From Sorangium cellulosum (GTDB taxonomy: Bacteria; Myxococcota_A; Polyangia; Polyangiales; Polyangiaceae), in contig NZ_CP012673.1 in NCBI RefSeq assembly GCF_002950945.1, forward strand, positions 8,074,501 to 8,138,500: DNA of 64,000 nucleotides. The letters run 5' to 3'. The first letter of the stretch is position 1. Every line of letters starts with the position of its first letter. Below the pieces are notes generated by a model. It did not search any database. It saw only the letters and a list, made by a program, of their open reading frames with translations, and was not told where the DNA came from. The position numbers and the translations under genes are program-made. Shown piece after piece: positions 44,801 through 53,235 of this stretch.

Positions 44801-46073
44801 GGGGCAGCCGTGGGCGATCGGCCGCGGCGGGCGTCCGACGAACGCGGGCGACGTGCACGTCGCCTGGGATGCGCTCGGCAGGCTCGCCGCGCAGCATGCC
44901 CCCGATCCGCTGCGATGCTGGACGTACACCTATGACGAGAACGACCGCCTGATCGAGGCGAGGCGGGGCGATGGCCGGGCCGTTCGATACCTCCACGACC
45001 CGCTCGGGCGGCGCCTCTCGGAGACGTATGACGACGGCGAGAGCACCTGGTTCGCGTGGGACGTCGACAGCCTCGTCGAGGAGCGCGGGACGAACGGTGG
45101 ACTGGTGCGCCGCGTCTTCGACGACGAGGGGTACGTGCCGCTGCTCGAGGCGGAGGACGGGCGCGCGTTCCGGATGATCGCCGCCGACGCGGCGGGCACG
45201 CCGTGGCTCTACGTGGATCCGAGCCTCGGCTGCGCCGAGATCGACCTCTCCGCGTGGGGCTCGGTCGCTCGCCGGGGCGGCCGGCCGGGCCGGCTGCGGT
45301 TCGCCGGGCAGCGCGAGGACGCGTTCACCGGGCTGCACTACAACCATCACCGGCACTACGCCCCCGGCCTGCACGTCTTCCTCACGCCCGATCCGCTGGG
45401 GATCGACGCCTCGCTCAACGACGTGGGCTTCGTGCCCAACGTGACGCTGTACATCGATCCGCTCGGGCTCACGACCATCGTGGTAGGCGCTCCGAACGAC
45501 CCCACCATCAAGAGTCATGCGAAGACCCTGCAGAAGCAGTATCCGGGTGCGAAGGTGATCACCTCGGATCAGCTGGGCAAACCGCCGAGCTTGTGGCAGA
45601 AGCTCCGGGGCAAGAACAACAACATCGATCCTAACGAGAAGCACGTCGTCGTGACGACCCACGGCGCGCCCGGGAGCGCGCAGTGGGGCAATGGCAGCGC
45701 CAGCGGCGAGCAGATCGGCGACATGCTGAAGAACGCCGGGTTCCAGGGCGGCGCGGGCGCGGTGGTGGACGTGTCCGCCTGCAACGCCGCGACGCCCGCG
45801 ACGGGCGCGACGGGTCAGAAGAGCGTCGCCCACGGGATCGCTTCCTCCACGGGCGCCAACGCGAACGGCGCGATGCGCGACCCGTCGGTCAATCCGAACC
45901 AGGTCCACAACTACCAGGGCAAGAAGCCCTTCTGGAAGTTCTGGGGACAGCCCCCCCAGTATCCCTATCGCCCTGGCGAGATGTGCCCCACGCCTCAGGG
46001 CCCCTTCGTGCATCAAGGCTACTACGTCGGAGTGACGCCCTCCGGATCGGTCAGCGGCGTTCCTTTCAAGTGA
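41850..46073 (+). CDS. DUF4150 (PAAR-like)/RHS polymorphic toxin with unassigned C-terminus
   Basis: 1407 residues from the ATG at 41850. The N-terminus is a DUF4150 PAAR-like module (CITPAAPSPLPIPYPTMG ... CMKACHGNEPG), which sits on a type VI spike. After a Gly-rich linker comes a DUF6531 entry (GHPVDVVTGTMFTHLAVDFSMPG), many YD/RHS repeats forming the cocoon, and the RHS core end (DAFTGLHYNHHRHYAPGLHVF ... YIDPLGL). The variable C-terminal 200 residues (from about 1208) hold VVVTTHGAPG (His1271) and VDVSACNAA (Cys1311), a spacing like caspase-fold cysteine peptidases. No known toxin family is otherwise recognised. The next gene overlaps its stop and may be immunity. Confidence 0.85.
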   Translation: MAKVTALGMDTITEKSGHQMTGMAVSVCITPAAPSPLPIPYPTMGTVAEGIIDPCMRTKIEGAKILTVGGCMKACHGNEPGTLKEVVSLNTGGPCFPWLGAPNVFIELGMAGITGSMGQMNKSITVGAVAKASSAGGKGGGGGAGAGGAGGPGGGGPQGGSNGGGGGGGSGQGAGPPSPPAAPGAEGQASGGHPVDVVTGTMFTHLAVDFSMPGFLSAQMTRRYRSSAVRHTVGLGWGWSHGFAWQATRAGDRVVLIDPDFREVPLEVRGEDEVVVLPFDVQVRFVGDDIVVALNDGYFRVLRRAAGSAVYRLAALRDEAENSIECVWEAGELVALLDSAGRRATVRRDGSYRSWIQSVTGEDGTNYERRLVTYEIDERGDLVRVIDAGGAETSYAYDEEHYLVSESLPDATVYRFVYAEHAGQRRCVETWGELRSGDILGSLGAPPTSPAQARGLFHARFDYGPGPFETRMIDAAGGAHRYRGNALGLVEQYVDPRGYCWFYRYDEVGRLLSVTDGGGRVERRTFDRHGRMVGLTRPDGARWAWKSDDEQNKVISVDAAGKREVETSCGTRTVEHEDARGRVTRFAYDGHGLLRDIAYPDGAVETRSYDAHGNISEHTFEDGTRARYTFDLFGRPVWVRTPRGAEYELRYDSRGDLVFIGEPGDKRTDLRIGPTRLIEAMRDPSGAVTRYRHVAGALVECVRADGTRYAFGYDALRRLVWIENPAGERYQRAYDGAGNIVRETSFAGVTTEYAYDGSNQLVSVTRANSSWIHLVRDAEGRIVAREHSTGLVERFAYDTGGALTVAESQGVRVRFERDGDGRILREIQEAGGWRFEIGTEYDDNGGVLGKAYSTGWSVSFIRRPGDGVPLALRAVTEAPEELRFEYDDRGVETLRRRASGPGAIATESDAYGLPTRVSVLGEGEAPLRERRYEWAVGGPLLRVIDSDAGQRRYELDPLGRPLAAEGLGAAERFHYAPQGTPVPRGQPWAIGRGGRPTNAGDVHVAWDALGRLAAQHAPDPLRCWTYTYDENDRLIEARRGDGRAVRYLHDPLGRRLSETYDDGESTWFAWDVDSLVEERGTNGGLVRRVFDDEGYVPLLEAEDGRAFRMIAADAAGTPWLYVDPSLGCAEIDLSAWGSVARRGGRPGRLRFAGQREDAFTGLHYNHHRHYAPGLHVFLTPDPLGIDASLNDVGFVPNVTLYIDPLGLTTIVVGAPNDPTIKSHAKTLQKQYPGAKVITSDQLGKPPSLWQKLRGKNNNIDPNEKHVVVTTHGAPGSAQWGNGSASGEQIGDMLKNAGFQGGAGAVVDVSACNAATPATGATGQKSVAHGIASSTGANANGAMRDPSVNPNQVHNYQGKKPFWKFWGQPPQYPYRPGEMCPTPQGPFVHQGYYVGVTPSGSVSGVPFK

Positions 46074-47749
46074 TGAGCCTTCGTCCCGAAAGCGTCCCTT
46101 CCCCCTTCGGCAGGCCGCCCCGGCAGGCAGATCTCGACGGGCTGCTCTCGCAGGCCAGCTTCGGGCGCGTGCTCGCGCGGCCGCCGGCGCCCGGGCGAAG
46201 CGTCGCCCCGACGCGGGCCTGGCTGGACCGCGGCGCGCTCGCCGAGCTCCGGCCGCTGCTGCAGATCGGCGATGGGACGCCGCTGGCCGAGAGCTCATGG
46301 CACGAGGCCCTGGTGATCGAGCTGCTCGGCCGGGGCGAACGTGTCGCCACGCTGACGCTGCACCACGGGCTCGCGCTCGGCTATCCAGGCTGGAACGCGG
46401 CCGCCGTGCTCGTGCGCCGGGATGAGCTCGCGCGCTGGTTGGCCGAGCGGGGATGCCCCGCGCCGTGGGATGCGACGCCGGGCTCGGAGCCAGGAAGCGC
46501 GGCGCGGGGGCCCCGCTGGCCGGAGGGCGCTCCGCCGGAGCTCGCGCCGCTCCGCGGGGTGCTCGCGGCTCCGGCCGGGGGACACTTCAGGGGAGCGCTC
46601 GAAGCGCTGTCGGTGCTGGGGCGTGCGCGTCCGGTGCCTCTGGATCAGGCCACCGCGCTCCTGGAATGGCTCGGTCACGACACGGGCGCGTGGCAGGCCG
46701 CCCCGCGCAGGGATCCCGTGCCGCTCGCGCTGCTCCGCGCGCTGGGAGACGCCGCGGTGGACGACGCCATCCGCGCCGGGCTGCGCTCGGCCCCCGCCTG
46801 GCGTGGGGCGGCCCGGTTCGTCGCGGAGACGATCGCGACGCGCGCGGACCAGAAGCGGCGGCGCCAGGGGCTCTCGGGCGCCCTGAAGGCCCTCCGGGAG
46901 GCCGCGCAGGTCTCGGGGACCGTGGGAAGCAGCGGCGCGCTCGACGCAGCGCTCTCTCCTCCTCCGCTGGCCGCTCCCGAGGGCACCCGGCTCCTCGCGG
47001 CGGCGCAGCGTGGACGCCTCTCGTGGGTAGGCCGTGACGGCGATCACGTCATCGCGCTGGATGGGCTCTCCATCACCCGGTTCAGCGCCGGTGCGCCCGA
47101 GGGGGAAGCCCTGTTCGAGCTCCCCGGCGTACACACCCCCCTCTTTGCGCGCGACGGGCGCGCGTACTTCGAGCTGAGCGGCCGTATCTGCGAGGTGTCG
47201 GCGCCAGGGTGGCCGCCCGTCGAGACGAAGCCCGGCCTCTGGTCCCGCATCACGCGCTCGCCGCTGGCCTACGGCGTCGCGCGCTCGCGCTGGGGGCGCG
47301 CGCGGCGGCGCTGCGCAGCGCGGGTGGAGGCGCAGGAGCAGATGCCCATCTTCCTCCAGATCGACGAGGAGGAGGAGGAAGCGTACGTGAAGCTCGGCGC
47401 GGCAGGGGCGCCGCCGCCGCGCGCCGTGGCGACAGGCGCGCTCGCGTGGTTCGCGCCGGAGGGCAACCTCGTCGCCTGGGAGGGCGCGCACGGCGGATCC
47501 ACCAGGCTCGAAGGCCGACCCATCCACCTCACCGCCGGCGATGACGGGCTCTACGTGCTCATCGAGCACGCGCCGGGAGAGCACGCCGTCGTCCGGATCG
47601 ACAGGGGGGCGATCACGACGTCGGCGCGCTTCCAGGTGGAGCCTGGCTCCGTCGTGCACTGGAGGCCGGCAGGAGGGGGCGCGCACCTGCTCCTGGAGGC
47701 GCCGCTCGGCGACTTGCTGGTCGACGTGACGCTCAGCAAGCAGGCGTGA
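46073..47749 (+). CDS. Possible immunity or accessory protein of the RHS toxin, propeller-like
   Basis: 558 residues; the ATG overlaps the toxin stop (TGATG), so production is coupled. No signal peptide. The first half has a helical segment and a conserved-looking WHEALVIELLGRGERVATLTLHHGLALGYPGW; the second half from about residue 300 repeats short strand pairs (LSWVGRDGDHVIALDG, LFARDGRAYFELSG, LYVLIEHAPGEHAVVRI), suggesting a beta-propeller. It is large for an immunity protein; an adaptor or toxin-loading role is equally possible. Position right after the toxin is the main argument. Confidence 0.6.
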   Translation: MSLRPESVPSPFGRPPRQADLDGLLSQASFGRVLARPPAPGRSVAPTRAWLDRGALAELRPLLQIGDGTPLAESSWHEALVIELLGRGERVATLTLHHGLALGYPGWNAAAVLVRRDELARWLAERGCPAPWDATPGSEPGSAARGPRWPEGAPPELAPLRGVLAAPAGGHFRGALEALSVLGRARPVPLDQATALLEWLGHDTGAWQAAPRRDPVPLALLRALGDAAVDDAIRAGLRSAPAWRGAARFVAETIATRADQKRRRQGLSGALKALREAAQVSGTVGSSGALDAALSPPPLAAPEGTRLLAAAQRGRLSWVGRDGDHVIALDGLSITRFSAGAPEGEALFELPGVHTPLFARDGRAYFELSGRICEVSAPGWPPVETKPGLWSRITRSPLAYGVARSRWGRARRRCAARVEAQEQMPIFLQIDEEEEEAYVKLGAAGAPPPRAVATGALAWFAPEGNLVAWEGAHGGSTRLEGRPIHLTAGDDGLYVLIEHAPGEHAVVRIDRGAITTSARFQVEPGSVVHWRPAGGGAHLLLEAPLGDLLVDVTLSKQA

Positions 47750-47864
47750 GCGCCGCCTGCGACCCCGGAGGGCGAGCGACGGCGCCCTGCGCCCACCGCG
47801 TACGGCCGTGGCGCCGGCGCCGCTGACGGGCGGCGCCGCGCTGGGCTACGCTGCGGCGAGCCGC

Positions 47865-48497
47865 ATGAATGCCCGAGACCGCATCCCCCTCGTCCTTCAG
47901 CACCTGCGCGAGGCCTACCCCGACGCCCGCTACGAGCTCAACTGGGACACGCCGCTCGACCTGCTCGTCGCGACCATCCTGGCGGCGCAGTGCACGGACG
48001 AGCGCGTCAACCGGGTGACCGCCACGCTCTTCAAGAAGTACCCCACCGCGCAGGCCTACGCCGACGCCCCGACCGAGGTGCTCGAGGAGGAGCTCAAGCC
48101 GACCGGCTTCTTCCGCCAGAAGACCAAGACCGTCCAGGCCGCCTGCCGCGAGCTCGTCGCGCGCTTCGGCGGCAAGGTGCCGGAGACCATGGACGAGCTC
48201 ACGTCGCTGCCGGGCGTGGCCAGGAAGACGGCGAACGTCGTGCTGAACACGGCGTTCAAGCTCCCCTCGGGGATCATCGTGGACACCCACGTCGCGCGCG
48301 TCAGCGGGCGCCTCGCCCTCTCGAAGCGCGACAAACCCGAGCAGATCGAGGAGGACCTCATGCGGCTCGTCCCGAAAGATCAGTGGACGTTCTTCGGCCC
48401 CGCCGTCGTCCTGCACGGCCGCTACACCTGCGTCGCGAGGAAGCCCAGGTGCGCCGAGTGCCGGCTCCACGATCTCTGCCCGAAGGAAGGGGTCTGA
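47865..48497 (+). CDS. nth: Endonuclease III
   Basis: 210-residue DNA glycosylase/AP lyase that removes oxidised pyrimidines. The helix-hairpin-helix LPGVARKTANVV carries the catalytic Lys, the catalytic Asp is in VDTHVARV, and four cysteines at the C-terminus (CVARKPRCAECRLHDLC) fit the family's 4Fe-4S cluster spacing. ATG at 47865 is used, as the longer frame adds an atypical Ala-rich piece. ung follows six bases on, so two base-excision enzymes are probably co-transcribed. Confidence 0.96.
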   Translation: MNARDRIPLVLQHLREAYPDARYELNWDTPLDLLVATILAAQCTDERVNRVTATLFKKYPTAQAYADAPTEVLEEELKPTGFFRQKTKTVQAACRELVARFGGKVPETMDELTSLPGVARKTANVVLNTAFKLPSGIIVDTHVARVSGRLALSKRDKPEQIEEDLMRLVPKDQWTFFGPAVVLHGRYTCVARKPRCAECRLHDLCPKEGV

Positions 48498-48503
48498 TCG
48501 GTG

Positions 48504-49187
48504 ATGAACATCGACCTCCCCGACTCGTGGCGCCGCGTGCTCGCGGGCGAGCTCGAGCAGCCTTACTTCCAGCAGCTCGCGCGGTTCCTCCAGGCCGAGC
48601 GCGGCGCGCACCGCGTCTTCCCGGCCGAGGAGGACGTCTTCGCCGCGTTCAAGCTCACGCCGTACGAGGACGTCCGCGTGCTGCTGCTCGGCCAGGACCC
48701 GTACCACGACGAGGGGCAGGCCCACGGGCTGTGCTTCTCCGTGCGCCCCGGCGTCCAGCCGCCGCCGTCCCTGGCCAACATGTTCAAGGAGGCGATCGCC
48801 GACGTGCCGGGCTTCGAGGTCCCGCGCCACGGCTGCCTCAGCGCCTGGGCCGCGCAGGGCGTGCTGCTCCTGAACACCGTGCTCACCGTCCGCGCGCACA
48901 CGCCGAACTCGCACAAGAACCAGGGCTGGGAGACGTTCACGGACGCCGTGATCAGGAAGGTCAACGACCGGACCGACGGGGTGGTGTTCGTGCTGTGGGG
49001 CGGCCACGCGCAGAAGAAGGCGAAGCTCATCGACGCGCGCCGCCACACCGTCATCAAGGCGGCGCACCCGTCGCCGCTGTCGGCGCGCAGCGGCTTCTTC
49101 GGCAGCAAGCCGTTCTCGTCCATCAACGCCGCCCTGCGCGCCCGCGGCGCGCCCGAAATCGACTGGCGGCTCCCGGAGCTCGAGTAG
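48504..49187 (+). CDS. ung: Uracil-DNA glycosylase, family 1
   Basis: 227-residue enzyme that removes uracil from DNA. The water-activating motif GQDPYHDEGQAHGLCFSV (Asp65) and HPSPLSARSGFFGSKPFS (catalytic His and Leu-loop) are both intact, as is LLNTVLTVRAHTPNSH. An upstream in-frame GTG at 48501 would add one residue. It follows nth directly and is itself followed after seven bases by the cysteine-cluster gene, forming a small repair operon. Confidence 0.97.
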   Translation: MNIDLPDSWRRVLAGELEQPYFQQLARFLQAERGAHRVFPAEEDVFAAFKLTPYEDVRVLLLGQDPYHDEGQAHGLCFSVRPGVQPPPSLANMFKEAIADVPGFEVPRHGCLSAWAAQGVLLLNTVLTVRAHTPNSHKNQGWETFTDAVIRKVNDRTDGVVFVLWGGHAQKKAKLIDARRHTVIKAAHPSPLSARSGFFGSKPFSSINAALRARGAPEIDWRLPELE

Positions 49188-49194
49188 CGCCGCG

Positions 49195-49971
49195 ATGAGC
49201 CAGAAGCGGCGCGCCCTGCCCCTGGCCCCGCGGGCGACGCGGTACACCCCCGCCGTGCTCGAGGGCATCGCCGACGGCGAGCGCGCCGCGCTCGCGCTCT
49301 CGCTCGCCGGCCGCGCGGCCGACGGCGGCGCCGGCGCCGTCCGGGCGGCGCGCGACGCGCTCGCGCGCGCCGAGGCGCTGGGGGAAGCCGCGGCCGCCGC
49401 CGAGCCGCCGGAGCGCCCGATCGCCTGCCGCGCCGGCTGCTCGACCTGCTGCGTGAGCAAGGTGCTCGTCATGGCGCCGGAGGTCCTCCGCATCGCGGCG
49501 CACCTGCGCGCCTCCCGGACCGAGGCGGAGCTCGCCGCGCTGCTCGACCGCGTCCGGGCCGCCGACGCGTCGACGCGCGGCCTCTCCCGCCTCGAGCGCG
49601 CCGAGGCGAAGGTCCCCTGCCCGCTCCTCGACGAGCGCGGCGCGTGCTCGATCCACGCGGTCCGCCCGATCGTCTGCGCCGGCTGGAACTCCCTCGACGC
49701 CGCGGCGTGCGAGCGCCACTTCGCCGCCCCGGCCGACGTCCCCACGGCGCCCATGCACGCCCCGAGCTACGAGGTCGCGAACGCCGTCCTCGCGGGCCTC
49801 GGCTGGGCCGCGAAGGAGCAGGGCCTCGACGCCGCGCCGCTCGAGCTCATCGCCGCGCTGCGCATCGCGCTCGAGCGCCCGAACGCCGGCGCGCGGTGGC
49901 TCGCCCGCCTCCCGGTCTTCGCGGCCGCCCGCGACGCCGAGTGGCAGGAGGACCGGCGCCGCGAGGGCTGA
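49195..49971 (+). CDS. YkgJ-type cysteine-cluster protein
   Basis: 258-residue protein with the YkgJ/UPF0153 pattern of conserved cysteines: CRAGCSTCC near residues 79-85, CPLL and ACSIH near 142-151, RPIVCAGWNS near 155-165, and a further Cys (AACERHF). These bind a metal, possibly zinc or an Fe-S cluster; function in general is unknown. N-terminal residues are helical and Ala-rich. It is the last gene of the nth-ung operon, separated by seven bases from ung. It could assist repair enzymes, but this is only positional. Confidence 0.8.
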   Translation: MSQKRRALPLAPRATRYTPAVLEGIADGERAALALSLAGRAADGGAGAVRAARDALARAEALGEAAAAAEPPERPIACRAGCSTCCVSKVLVMAPEVLRIAAHLRASRTEAELAALLDRVRAADASTRGLSRLERAEAKVPCPLLDERGACSIHAVRPIVCAGWNSLDAAACERHFAAPADVPTAPMHAPSYEVANAVLAGLGWAAKEQGLDAAPLELIAALRIALERPNAGARWLARLPVFAAARDAEWQEDRRREG

Positions 49972-50032
49972 CGCCGCGCCGCGCGCCGTGGCCGGCGGCC
50001 CGCCGGCGTGCGCTTGCCCGATCCACGCGAAG

Positions 50033-50920
50033 ATGCATTTCGACGTGGATGACGGCAAGAACACCTACGCCATGACGCTCGTCGGCGTTGCTCCCGATGA
50101 TCTGATGTTCGCCGACGAGGAGGTCACGTTCGAGCCGACGAACGGCGACGCGCCGACGCGGCGAGCACTCGGCGGAGGCCATCGCGAGTCGCGCCTCCCG
50201 GACGCGATCAACGCGGGAGACATCACTGCAAAGACGGTCAAGTGGAGCGTCGACCGCTGGCGCATCTACCACTTTCACGACACGTCTGCCGCGGCATCGA
50301 TCAAGTAGAAGTGCCAGATCAAGGACAACCGGTACCTCAAGGCCGACGGCGCGAACCTCGCCGCGTTTCTCTATCTGCTGAAGGAGAGATATCCGGCCAA
50401 CTACGAGCGCATCCGCGAGACGGTCCGCATGGCGGTGCCGTTCTTCGAAGACTTCACGCTCGAGCCGGACGAGCTCCACCCGGGCTACATCTACCTCGGC
50501 TGGCGAGAGCGCGGGTCGGACATGCCGTTCTTCGCTCATCACCTCTCGGATGGCACGCTCCGCTTGATCGCGCTCACGACGGCCCTCCTTCAGCCGGAGC
50601 TGCCGAACCGGCCGCACACCATCTTCATCGACGAGCCCGAGCTCGGGCTGCATCCGTACGCGATCACGCTGCTCGCCTCGATGATGCGGGCAGCCTCGAA
50701 GAGCGTGCAGCTCGTGGTCTCCACCCAGTCGGTCAACCTGCTCGATGAGCTGGCGGAGCCGGAGGAGGTGATCGTCGTGGAGCGAGCTGCCAGCGTCGCG
50801 GAGCGAGCGGCGGGACCGTCTGTCTTTCACCGGCTCGATCGCGCGAGACTCGAGCCGTGGCTCGAGGAATACTCGCTCGGCGAGCTGTGGGAGAAGAACG
50901 TCACCGGGGGAAGGCCGTAG
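50033..50920 (+). pseudogene. Decayed AAA_21/OLD-like ATPase
   Basis: The C-terminal two-thirds of an ABC-type AAA ATPase. It keeps LSDGTLRLIALTTALLQPELP (signature), HTIFIDEPELGLHPYAITLLASMM (Walker B and D-loop) and STQSVNLLDEL (switch His region altered), but the Walker A part is missing upstream and an in-frame TAG at 50306-50308 interrupts the frame. Translation on either side of the stop is in the same frame and continues the same family, so it is a nonsense mutation. Intact relatives are found with DUF4276 genes, as here. Considered inactive. Confidence 0.75.
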
Positions 50921-50922
50921 CC

Positions 50923-51145
50923 GTGAAGCGGGTGCTGATCCTCGCCGAGGGACCGACAGAGGAGACCTTCGTCAAAGAGGTACTGAGTCCCCGAGACCCA
51001 TCCCTCCAAGCGGATCGAGAGGATCTACCCGAGCTACCAGGAGGCGCTGCACGGGCCGCAGATCGCCTCTCGCATCGGCCTGGACGCGATCCGCGGGCGG
51101 TGTCGTCACTTCGCAGCGTGGCTCGCGCGCATCGAGCGCCTCTGA
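50923..51145 (+). pseudogene. Decayed DUF4276 (TOPRIM-like) gene
   Basis: Begins MKRVLILAEGPTEETFVKEVL from a GTG three bases after the ATPase, the usual DUF4276 N-terminus with the acidic TOPRIM Glu, but then jumps to another frame that reads the normal C-terminus (KRIERIYPSYQEALHG ... HFAAWLARIERL, stop 51143-51145). The central third is absent and the frame is shifted, so it is non-functional. With the upstream ATPase it forms a dead two-gene module of the OLD-like kind. The next 289 bases before the GST gene hold no gene. Confidence 0.7.
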
Positions 51146-51434
51146 GCCCCCTGCGCTCCTCCGGCTTCTGCTCGATCCTGGCTGGACGTGCGGCGGAGCA
51201 CGACATCGACGCCGCGCGGTCGATCCGGCCGACCGCCGGCACGCGACGACTCACCGGCCTCCGCGCCGGCGAGCGGCGCCGCGTGGTCGCAAGGCCGCCG
51301 CGACGTCATCTTCCCGCCGCCACGACGCCGTTGGCACGCCGGAGAATTCGTCTACTCTAGCCCGCCGCCGAGGCGGCCGCAGGGCGGCGTCTCACGGAGC
51401 GGCCTTCCCAAGCCACCTACGAAAGGAGTCTCCC

Positions 51435-52052
51435 ATGAAGCTCTACGGACATCCCATGAGCACGTGTACGCGCAAGGTGCTGACGGTGCTCGCCGAGAAG
51501 GGGCACGAGGCCGAGGTCGTCGTCGTCGACCTGATGAAGGGCGAGCACAAGCAGCCCGAGCACCTCGCGCGCCACCCCTTCGGCGTGATCCCGTTGCTCG
51601 AGGACGGGGACTTCAGGCTGTACGAGTCGCGGGCGATCATGCGCTACCTCGACGCGAAGCTCCCGGGCGCCCCGCTCACGCCGACCGAGCTCCGGTCCCG
51701 GGCGCTCATGGACCAGTGGATCAGCGTGGAGCAGTCGTACTTCTCCACGCCGGTCATCAAGATCCTCTACCAGCGGATCCTCCTGCCGATGCGCGGCCAG
51801 GAGGGCGACGAGTCGATCGTCGAGTCGGCCACGGCCGACATCGCGAAGGCGCTCGACGTCGCCGACAAGGCGCTCGCCGGCCAGGAGTACCTTGCGGGCT
51901 CGAGCTTCTCGCTCGCCGACGTCTCGTTCATGCCGTACCTCGGGTGTCTCGTGGCGTCGAAGGCCGAGGCGCTCATCGCGAGCCGGCCAAACGTCGCGGC
52001 CTGGTGGAAGCGCCTCAGCGCGCGCCCGTCCTGGGTCAAGGTCTCGGGCTGA
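51435..52052 (+). CDS. Glutathione S-transferase family protein
   Basis: 205-residue GST. The N-terminal thioredoxin-like domain has KLYGHPMSTCTRKVLTVLAEKG, FGVIPLLEDGDFRLYESRAIMRYLD (cis-Pro and Glu-Ser glutathione site); the C-terminal helical domain has LAGQEYLAGSSFSLADVSFMPYL with the N-capping box Asp. Overall it is near the phi/plant-like type; Ser or Cys in MSTC would activate glutathione. AAAGGAG lies seven bases before the ATG. It probably detoxifies electrophiles in the cytoplasm. It directly precedes the MoxR gene but has its own start site. Confidence 0.92.
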   Translation: MKLYGHPMSTCTRKVLTVLAEKGHEAEVVVVDLMKGEHKQPEHLARHPFGVIPLLEDGDFRLYESRAIMRYLDAKLPGAPLTPTELRSRALMDQWISVEQSYFSTPVIKILYQRILLPMRGQEGDESIVESATADIAKALDVADKALAGQEYLAGSSFSLADVSFMPYLGCLVASKAEALIASRPNVAAWWKRLSARPSWVKVSG

Positions 52053-52062
52053 CCCGCGCCGC

Positions 52063-53235
52063 GTGGACGCCGTGACCGACCTCGCCGCGGCCCGGGAGGC
52101 CGTGCGCCGCGCCGTCGCCGCGAGCTCCGCCGGGCTCGTGGGGCGGCGCGCGCTCGTCGAGCTCGTGGCGCTCTCGGCGATCGCCGGCGAGCACGCGCTC
52201 GTGCTCGGGCCGCCCGGCACCGCGAAGAGCGAGGCGGTCCGGCGGATCGCGCAGAGCCTCGGCGGCAACTACTTCGAGTACCTGCTCGGGCGCTTCACCG
52301 AGCCGAGCGAGGTCTTCGGCCCCGTGAGCCTGCGCCGGCTGAAGGAGGGCTTCGTCGAGACCGAGACCGCGGGCATGCTCCCCGAGGCCGACGTCGCGTT
52401 CCTCGACGAGGTCTTCCTCGGCTCGACCGCGATCCTCAACACGCTGCTCGGCCTGCTCAACGAGCGCCGCTTCCGGCGCGGGCACACGGCCGTCGCGTGC
52501 CCGCTCCGCGTGTGCGTCGGCGCCTCGAACCAGCTGCCCGACCACGAGCACCTCGCGGCGTTCGCCGACCGCTTCCTCGTGCGCGTGTTCGTCGAGCCCG
52601 TGGGCGACCCGGAGCTCGAGGAGCTGCTCGAGGCCGCGTGGTCGCACGGGCAGGCGCCACGCGCGCCCGAGGCCTCGCTCGCCGACCTCGACGCGCTCGC
52701 CGCCGCGGCGCGCGCCGCGGATCTCGCCGCGGTGCGGCCGCTGCTCGCGCACGCGCTCCGGCGGGTCCGCGGCGCCGGCGTCGAGCTCACGGACCGGCGC
52801 GCCGCGCGCGTGCAGCGGCTCGTGGCCGCGGCCGCGCTGCTCGCCGGGCGCGGCCGCCCCGACGAGCGGGACCTCTGGCCGCTCGTGTTCGCGATCCCGA
52901 CCGAGGCCGGGCAGCGGATCGCGCGCGACGCCCTGCGCGACCTGCTCGCTCCCTCCGAGAACACGAGCCTCCCCGCCGCCGCCGAGGAGGGCTCGCTCGG
53001 GCCGCTCGCCCGCGCCGCGCGCCTCGCCGCGCAGGCCGAGCGGCTCCTCGACGGGCCGCGCGACGACGACGGCGCGGGCGCCTTCCGGCTCAAGCTCGAG
53101 GCGATCGCGCGCGAGATCGACGCGGGGTTCTCCGCCGAGGCCACGCCGCCGGAGCTCGCGCGCGCCCGGGAGCGGATTGTTGAGCAATTAAGCAGACTTA
53201 CGGACGACGACGCGGGGGCCGCCGCGCCGCGATGA
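52063..53235 (+). CDS. MoxR/RavA-type AAA+ ATPase of a vWA-propeller ternary system
   Basis: 390 residues from a GTG at 52063 (another GTG at 52072 would give MTDLAAAREAV). AAA+ MoxR domain with LVLGPPGTAKSEAVRRI (Walker A), ADVAFLDEVFLGSTAILNTLLGLLNER (Walker B and following) and VGASNQLPDHEHLAAFADRFLVR (sensor and arginine finger), then a lid domain. It is the first gene of four that overlap each other by four bases each (GTGA or ATGA junctions). In such systems the ATPase remodels a target presented by vWA and beta-propeller partners. It would be the motor of the complex. Confidence 0.9.
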   Translation: MDAVTDLAAAREAVRRAVAASSAGLVGRRALVELVALSAIAGEHALVLGPPGTAKSEAVRRIAQSLGGNYFEYLLGRFTEPSEVFGPVSLRRLKEGFVETETAGMLPEADVAFLDEVFLGSTAILNTLLGLLNERRFRRGHTAVACPLRVCVGASNQLPDHEHLAAFADRFLVRVFVEPVGDPELEELLEAAWSHGQAPRAPEASLADLDALAAAARAADLAAVRPLLAHALRRVRGAGVELTDRRAARVQRLVAAAALLAGRGRPDERDLWPLVFAIPTEAGQRIARDALRDLLAPSENTSLPAAAEEGSLGPLARAARLAAQAERLLDGPRDDDGAGAFRLKLEAIAREIDAGFSAEATPPELARARERIVEQLSRLTDDDAGAAAPR

